Assembly (NCBI GenBank): GCA_035544875.1
Contig: DASZZP010000085.1
Location: 36,395 to 100,394, forward strand
Source: JASLEW01 sp035544875
Lineage (GTDB): Bacteria; Acidobacteriota; Thermoanaerobaculia; Multivoradales; UBA5704
DNA: 64,000 nucleotides
Direction: 5' to 3'
Positions within the stretch are counted from its first letter, which is position 1. Every line of letters starts with the position of its first letter. The translations under genes were made by a program, and so were the position numbers. This document shows positions 61,101 through 64,000 of this stretch, piece after piece. The notes under the pieces were generated by a model that worked only from the letters and a program-made list of their open reading frames with translations, was not told where the DNA came from and ran no database searches.

Positions 61101-61727
61101 CTCAAGGTGCTCGACGGCAGGCCGCTCGACGGCCACGTCTGGGTATTCTACGGCGCCCTCTCCGACGTCGAGTACACGCTCACCGTGACCGACACCCTGA
61201 CCGGCGTCACTCGCCGCTACGAGAACCCGCCGGGTCAGCTCGCCAGCGTCGCGGACACTCACGCCTTCGGGCCGCTGGGCGCCGTCTCGATCCCCGGCCC
61301 CCCGGGCTCGCCGTCTGCCGGTGCCCATCCTGCTCCGGGGCCTGCGAGAGCCGGAGCCGCAGGCGCGCTCGTCCCGCCGGAAGGAGCCGGGAGCTGCCAG
61401 GCCGGTGCCGCGCGGCTATGCCTCGAGCAAGAGCGCTTCGCCGTCACCGTCGCCTGGCAGGACCTCTCGGGGCGGCAGGGCGCGGGCAGCACCGTGCCGC
61501 TCACCTCCGACACCGGCGCCTTCTGGTTCTTCGCTCCCGCCAACGTCGAGCTGGTTGTCAAGGTGCTCGACGGGCGGGCCGTGAACGGCAAGTTCTGGGT
61601 GTTCTACGGCGCGCTCTCGGACGTCGACTACACACTGACGGTCACCGATACGGCGACAGGAGCGGTCAAGACCTACCATAACCCCGCCGGACGGCTAGCG
61701 AGCCTCGCCGACACCTCGGCGTTCTGA
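58116..61727 (+). CDS. Secreted ELWxxDGT-repeat protein
   Basis: A 1203-residue protein. AAAGGAGAGG precedes the ATG; a signal peptide (ALWVGCWVCCWVLATPLQAG) follows. About 17 hyperpolymorphic units of the ELWxxDGT type (LWRSDGTAAGT, LWASDGTAAGT) with spacer strands (GGRVYFAADDGTHGAQ) fill residues 30-930, probably forming one or more propellers. The C-terminus has two copies of a domain common in Thermoanaerobaculia (CLLGGRFRVEAAWRD; DNVEVVLKVLDGRPLDGHVW; VEYTLTVTDTLTG). Extracellular location is inferred; ligand unknown. Stands alone, transcribed from its own undefined promoter. Confidence 0.9.
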   Translation: MNRPVQPRVPRRLRSALWVGCWVCCWVLATPLQAGGQNQIPYLVKDLAPGVVTSSDLAADQFLTLGDRVLFANAHQVWATDGTAAGTVQLAELPCRDPNCITFLATMGRLAFFGQDHPLPGSLWRTDGTRAGTSRLASIVSLRSFVVLGRQLFFTGCSAAGCGLLRSDGTAAGTTPIAPVGGSAVAASGGKLYFFAQANGPNPPRDLWVSDGTAAGAHVVTHFDTLDLVVDVTAVAAGVVFVAHQGGEPEQLWASDGTAAGTRPVTRFTASTPFPALALKALGGRVYFAADDGTHGAQLWRSDGTAAGTVRMTNLVAPDALGVSEPSQLEEIAGKLVFFAFGQTGFEPWVAGGSPGAEQPLCPSAAACHSPEAPPLVKAGGRLYFVALAAPDVGTATAAAALWATDGTPAGTSQVAEPCAGGCDVASPLALVPLGDRVYFDVMRPPPAAPRLWASDGTAAGTRLVSLRAAVIGSLFSQLVTRAQRLAPPLGARGAQLFFAAADDGTADDLAIGQQVWVSEGTPGSELQLTDFVIPNSPFPQSFVAVGERVFFQARLPGGSVWQSDGTASGTEPVPGVSSLDFSSLTAAGGMAFYLQRDGETIQLWRADGTAGGTLKLIAFPAGTLLSSLAASPGGRLYFAVRAAGATPGQPAAIWQSDGTPQGTLKAFDCPAGTSSPSGLAVIGSDLYFAALDTQGARGIWKSDGSPAGTVQLTVFAPQQPPSPSYDPGFTAFGSRVYFTGLAPQPTLMVTDGTPAGTGPVAAPPLGPTAPFSLIAAATRLYMLDHDNHLWRSDGTAAGTTQVNAAQVSANCCLPPRLVALGDQVFFTAAAADRLVLLRSDGTAAGTAPVLDPAAFFIGGEQLVAAAGRVFFTADDGVHGFELWQTDGTAQGTRMVDDLAPGPAGSAPAGMTQAGGLLFFSADDGLSGVQLWALPLTGGPPCQPADAWLCLLGGRFRVEAAWRDSQGNLGAGHAVSLTADTGWFWFFGPDNVEVVLKVLDGRPLDGHVWVFYGALSDVEYTLTVTDTLTGVTRRYENPPGQLASVADTHAFGPLGAVSIPGPPGSPSAGAHPAPGPARAGAAGALVPPEGAGSCQAGAARLCLEQERFAVTVAWQDLSGRQGAGSTVPLTSDTGAFWFFAPANVELVVKVLDGRAVNGKFWVFYGALSDVDYTLTVTDTATGAVKTYHNPAGRLASLADTSAF

Positions 61728-61738
61728 GGCCGCAGCGG

Positions 61739-62119
61739 GTGGCGGTTCTCCTTCGCATCATGTCTTTTGTTACGACGATGTCGGTGATCAACGCTGTCAT
61801 CACCTTGGGCAATCTTCTCAGCGCACCGACCTACATCTTCTCCGACTCCGCTAAGGTTCGTGTCGGCGTTGGCCTAGGCTATGTTCTCGCTTTTTCGTTC
61901 GGCCCGGTAGCGGCAGCACAGCTGTGGCGGTTTCGCGAGTCTGGGCGCCTCGCGGGGTTGGTCTATTGGGCAGGTTCCGGTGTCACCGGCCTTCTCTCTC
62001 CGCTGCTCGTCGGCGCTTCCACTATCAACTGGGTCCATCTGCTCTTTTCCGCGATCGTCTGCATAATGCTTTTGCTGCCCGCAGTCAGAGAATTCTGCGC
62101 GCCCTACCCGACCGCATAG
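61739..62119 (+). CDS. Small four-helix membrane protein
   Basis: A frame of 126 codons with about four hydrophobic helices (VINAVITLGNLLSAPTYIF; VGLGYVLAFSFGPVAAAQLW; LVYWAGSGVTGLLSPLLVG; WVHLLFSAIVCIMLLLPAV). It begins at GTG 61739, 11 bases after the ELWxxDGT stop, or at ATG 61760; no ribosome site is obvious. The layout resembles small uncharacterised membrane proteins. Lower GC than its neighbours. Confidence 0.55.
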   Translation: MAVLLRIMSFVTTMSVINAVITLGNLLSAPTYIFSDSAKVRVGVGLGYVLAFSFGPVAAAQLWRFRESGRLAGLVYWAGSGVTGLLSPLLVGASTINWVHLLFSAIVCIMLLLPAVREFCAPYPTA

Positions 62120-62439
62120 AGGCGGTAAGTCACGATACCGAAAAAGAGTCTGGCAGAGACCGAACTGATATGCGCACCATTCGGAGGCTCTCATCGCGCC
62201 TAACCTAACGCTGCCTTACAAGGTGATCCTACCCTGCTTCGGGTTCAAGAGAGTGTTCAGGGAAGACGGCCGGCTCTTCGTTTCGAACTACTTAGAGACC
62301 ATCGAGATCGATGCGCTTTGATGGCTGTTGATCGTCGCGACATCCTCGACGGGTGGGGGAGGGGAGTCGCAGGACGTGCCAGCCGCGTGCAACCACTTCA
62401 GTCATCGGCCGAGTGCAGCGCCCGCCCCTCTTGACCATG
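62120..62439. other. Intergenic region with a protein-like scrap
   Basis: Frame 62217-62321 reads YKVILPCFGFKRVFREDGRL and ends FVSNYLETIEIDAL, looking like the end of a real protein, but no start or family was found. The rest holds nothing recognisable. Confidence 0.35.
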
Positions 62440-62877
62440 CTAGAACTCCGCCGGCACCACCGCCGCCGCCCGCGGCGCCTGCTCCTGGATCGCCCGGTAG
62501 ACCAGCGCCAACTTCTCGGCAAAGCCCAGCGGCTCGATCTTCGCCAGCAGCTCCCGCGTCTCGATCCCCGCCTCCCGCGCCGCCTCCTCGAAGCCCGGCG
62601 ACCGCCGCAGCACCTCGGCCAGCTGCTTGACCTCCAGCGGCCGCAATCTCCAAGGCGCCTCCACCGCCTCGACCACCACTCGGAACATCGCCTCCGGCAG
62701 CCCCGCGGTCTCCCGCGGGTCCGAGAACTCCACGAAGGCATACAGCGCCTGCAGCGACCGCAGCAGCACCGTGTTGCGCGCGAAGTCGCCGCCGCCCCGG
62801 TGCGCCCGCGCCCCCCAGCGCTCGAGCTGCGCCAACGTCGCCCGCCCCACCTGGATCGTCGTCACTTTCTCTGGCAT
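62440..62877 (-). CDS. Small protein with ribbon-helix-helix-like N-terminus
   Basis: A 145-residue protein opening MPEKVTTIQVGRATLAQLER with a basic patch and ARNTVLLRSLQALYAFVEFS; the pattern of one beta strand and two helices suggests a ribbon-helix-helix DNA-binding start. The helical C-terminal part (RLRPLEVKQLAEVLRRSPGF) is not recognised. It overlaps the sigma-factor gene by 16 bases, so the two are coupled; it may be an anti-sigma or co-regulator. Composition (Ala/Arg/Glu rich) matches the element backbone genes. Confidence 0.65.
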   Translation of the reverse strand: MPEKVTTIQVGRATLAQLERWGARAHRGGGDFARNTVLLRSLQALYAFVEFSDPRETAGLPEAMFRVVVEAVEAPWRLRPLEVKQLAEVLRRSPGFEEAAREAGIETRELLAKIEPLGFAEKLALVYRAIQEQAPRAAAVVPAEF

Positions 62878-63473
62878 CGCCCGACCCTCGCCGATGACTC
62901 CGAGATCTTCGCGGCCCGCCGCAGCCGCACCAGCTGGCGCCCGGCGATCTTCCGCACGCCGCTCACCGCCAGCTTGAGCACCGCCGCGATCTCGCGCTCC
63001 GAGAGCTCCTGGCCGTAGCGCATCTCGACGATCAGGCCTGCCCGCTCGGGCAGCAGCGCCAGCAGCCGCCGCGCGTCCTCCCGCGCCTCGACCGACCGCG
63101 CCGCCGAGCTCACCAGCGCCGCCTCCCCCAGCAGCTCCTCGTCGAGCTCCACCCACTTCTCCCGCAGCCGCCGCCGGATGAGAACCTGCATCAGCCGCCA
63201 CACCGTCCCGAACAGGTAGCGCTCCGGCTGCTTGATCTCCTCCCACCGCCGCACCATCACCACCATCGCCTCCTGCATGATGTCCTCGGCGTCCGCCAGC
63301 GCCACCCTGTTCTTCGAGAACAGCTTCGGCAGTGCCGGCCGGCTCTCCTCCGCAACCGCCAGCAGGCCCGATCCCGCATCGCGGACATCGACGCGCTTGC
63401 CGCTCAGGCGCTCCTTGCCGACCCTGTGCGATGCCGCGCCCTTCCCGTCCTCCAAGCGCCTGACCGGTCGCAT
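62862..63473 (-). CDS. ECF-like RNA polymerase sigma factor
   Basis: A 203-residue protein with sigma region 2 (ALADAEDIMQEAMVVMVRRW, ERYLFGTVWRLMQVLIRRRL) and region 4 (LPERAGLIVEMRYGQELSER, EIAAVLKLAVSGVRKIAGRQ). AAGGA before the ATG at 63473 supports the start over longer frames. It is the first gene of a coupled pair with the ribbon-helix-helix-like protein. Its targets are unknown; it may drive genes on the element, whose trb and replication genes share its composition. Confidence 0.78.
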   Translation of the reverse strand: MRPVRRLEDGKGAASHRVGKERLSGKRVDVRDAGSGLLAVAEESRPALPKLFSKNRVALADAEDIMQEAMVVMVRRWEEIKQPERYLFGTVWRLMQVLIRRRLREKWVELDEELLGEAALVSSAARSVEAREDARRLLALLPERAGLIVEMRYGQELSEREIAAVLKLAVSGVRKIAGRQLVRLRRAAKISESSARVGRCQRK

Positions 63474-64000
63474 CCCAGTTCCTTCACTGACCTTTCGCGG
63501 TTCCTCACCAGACCGTATCAACATCCCGTCCGTGAGTCCAGAGCGGTCCACCACCGTCGTCGCGGCGTGCGAGAGGGTGGCGAGGAAGCGCTCGCGGGCG
63601 ACGCCGGCCGTCGGCCCTTACCATCGCCTCGCCGCGCCCGCCGCCGGTTCGATCCCGGCCCCGAGCTCCTTCCTGCCACCGGGCGTGCGCGCTCCGGCGC
63701 CCTTCATTGACGACCACCATTTTAGGCTTGCCTCGTCGGAAAGAGGGCTGGCGCCCGTGGCGACGCGGGATTATCTGGTCTGGCTGGACGTGTCCTATCC
63801 GTGGTTGCAGTCTGGCTGCTCGTGGCGCTGTTGGGCAGTTCTCGTGCTCTAGCCGTCTCATCCGAGCATGATGTGGAGAAACGAGCCGAGTTTTCCGAAA
63901 CTGCTCAGAATATGGCCCTTACGCGCTCTTGCAGAGGGGGAAGGCGGTTTGGACCAGGATGTCAATCTCAGCATCGACTTTGGCGAGAGCTCGCGTAAGG
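63474..64000. other. Right end of window without recognised gene
   Basis: Short frames on both strands lack domains. Composition drops in GC from about 63860, where a new gene may begin beyond the window. Confidence 0.35.

Overview
The window is about 64 kb of very GC-rich bacterial DNA. Three gene types point to an Acidobacteriota genome, probably of the Thermoanaerobaculia kind: an 822-residue duplicated MacB/FtsX permease (ADOP family) beside a PadR regulator, a large secreted ELWxxDGT-repeat protein ending in two copies of a domain common in that group, and a DUF4082 secreted protein. The lineage is inferred from gene content only; no rRNA gene is present.

Layout. 1-19.4 kb is chromosomal in character: a hybrid sensor kinase cut by the left edge, a UBP-type zinc-finger gene between inverted palindromic repeats, a secreted DMFase-like/DUF4082 protein, ADOP/PadR, an AraC regulator, then a patch of wrecked genes (thioredoxin, group II intron tail, ferritin-like, PAF-acetylhydrolase-like, C25 peptidase) around one intact alpha/beta hydrolase, and an operon of a membrane patatin with two small membrane proteins. 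At 19.68 kb lies the 3' half of a tRNA-Thr(CGU) gene, cut at the anticodon stem, followed by short TGACCTA repeats and a tyrosine integrase: the attachment end of an integrative element extending rightwards.

19.7-48.2 kb is the element. Its first cargo, 21.3-28.2 kb, is a tight three-gene operon (CHAT-domain TPR lipoprotein, unknown protein, metzincin-like metalloprotease) bounded by direct copies of the integrase 3' end. Next come a membrane protein and a DUF4062-TIR-transmembrane-WD40 protein. From 32.6 kb the backbone follows: AlpA-type regulator, DnaC-like loader, replication protein, a DUF11 surface protein with an IPTL-type sorting tail, a ParB-like protein, and a P-type (Trb) conjugation operon (TrbI, G, F, L, a TrbK-like lipoprotein, J, E, D). 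The first gene of that operon looks like a fusion of the TrbB start with the TrbC end, so the pilin and one ATPase seem to be missing. No relaxase or coupling protein is in view.

48.2-62.1 kb is a mosaic of broken and accessory genes: two frameshifted genes, copies of a TTTTRACNCGTCAA palindrome, BNR-repeat fragments, an integrase scrap, an EamA transporter, a frameshifted SEC-C gene, an RHS fragment with two paralogous immunity-like genes and a second RHS scrap, and the ELWxxDGT protein. At 62.4-63.5 kb a sigma factor overlaps a small putative DNA-binding gene; both resemble the element backbone in composition, so the element may continue past the right edge.

The best candidates for undescribed biology are the CHAT-metzincin operon in its integrase-derived direct repeats, and the TIR protein predicted to place a WD40 propeller outside the cell membrane.
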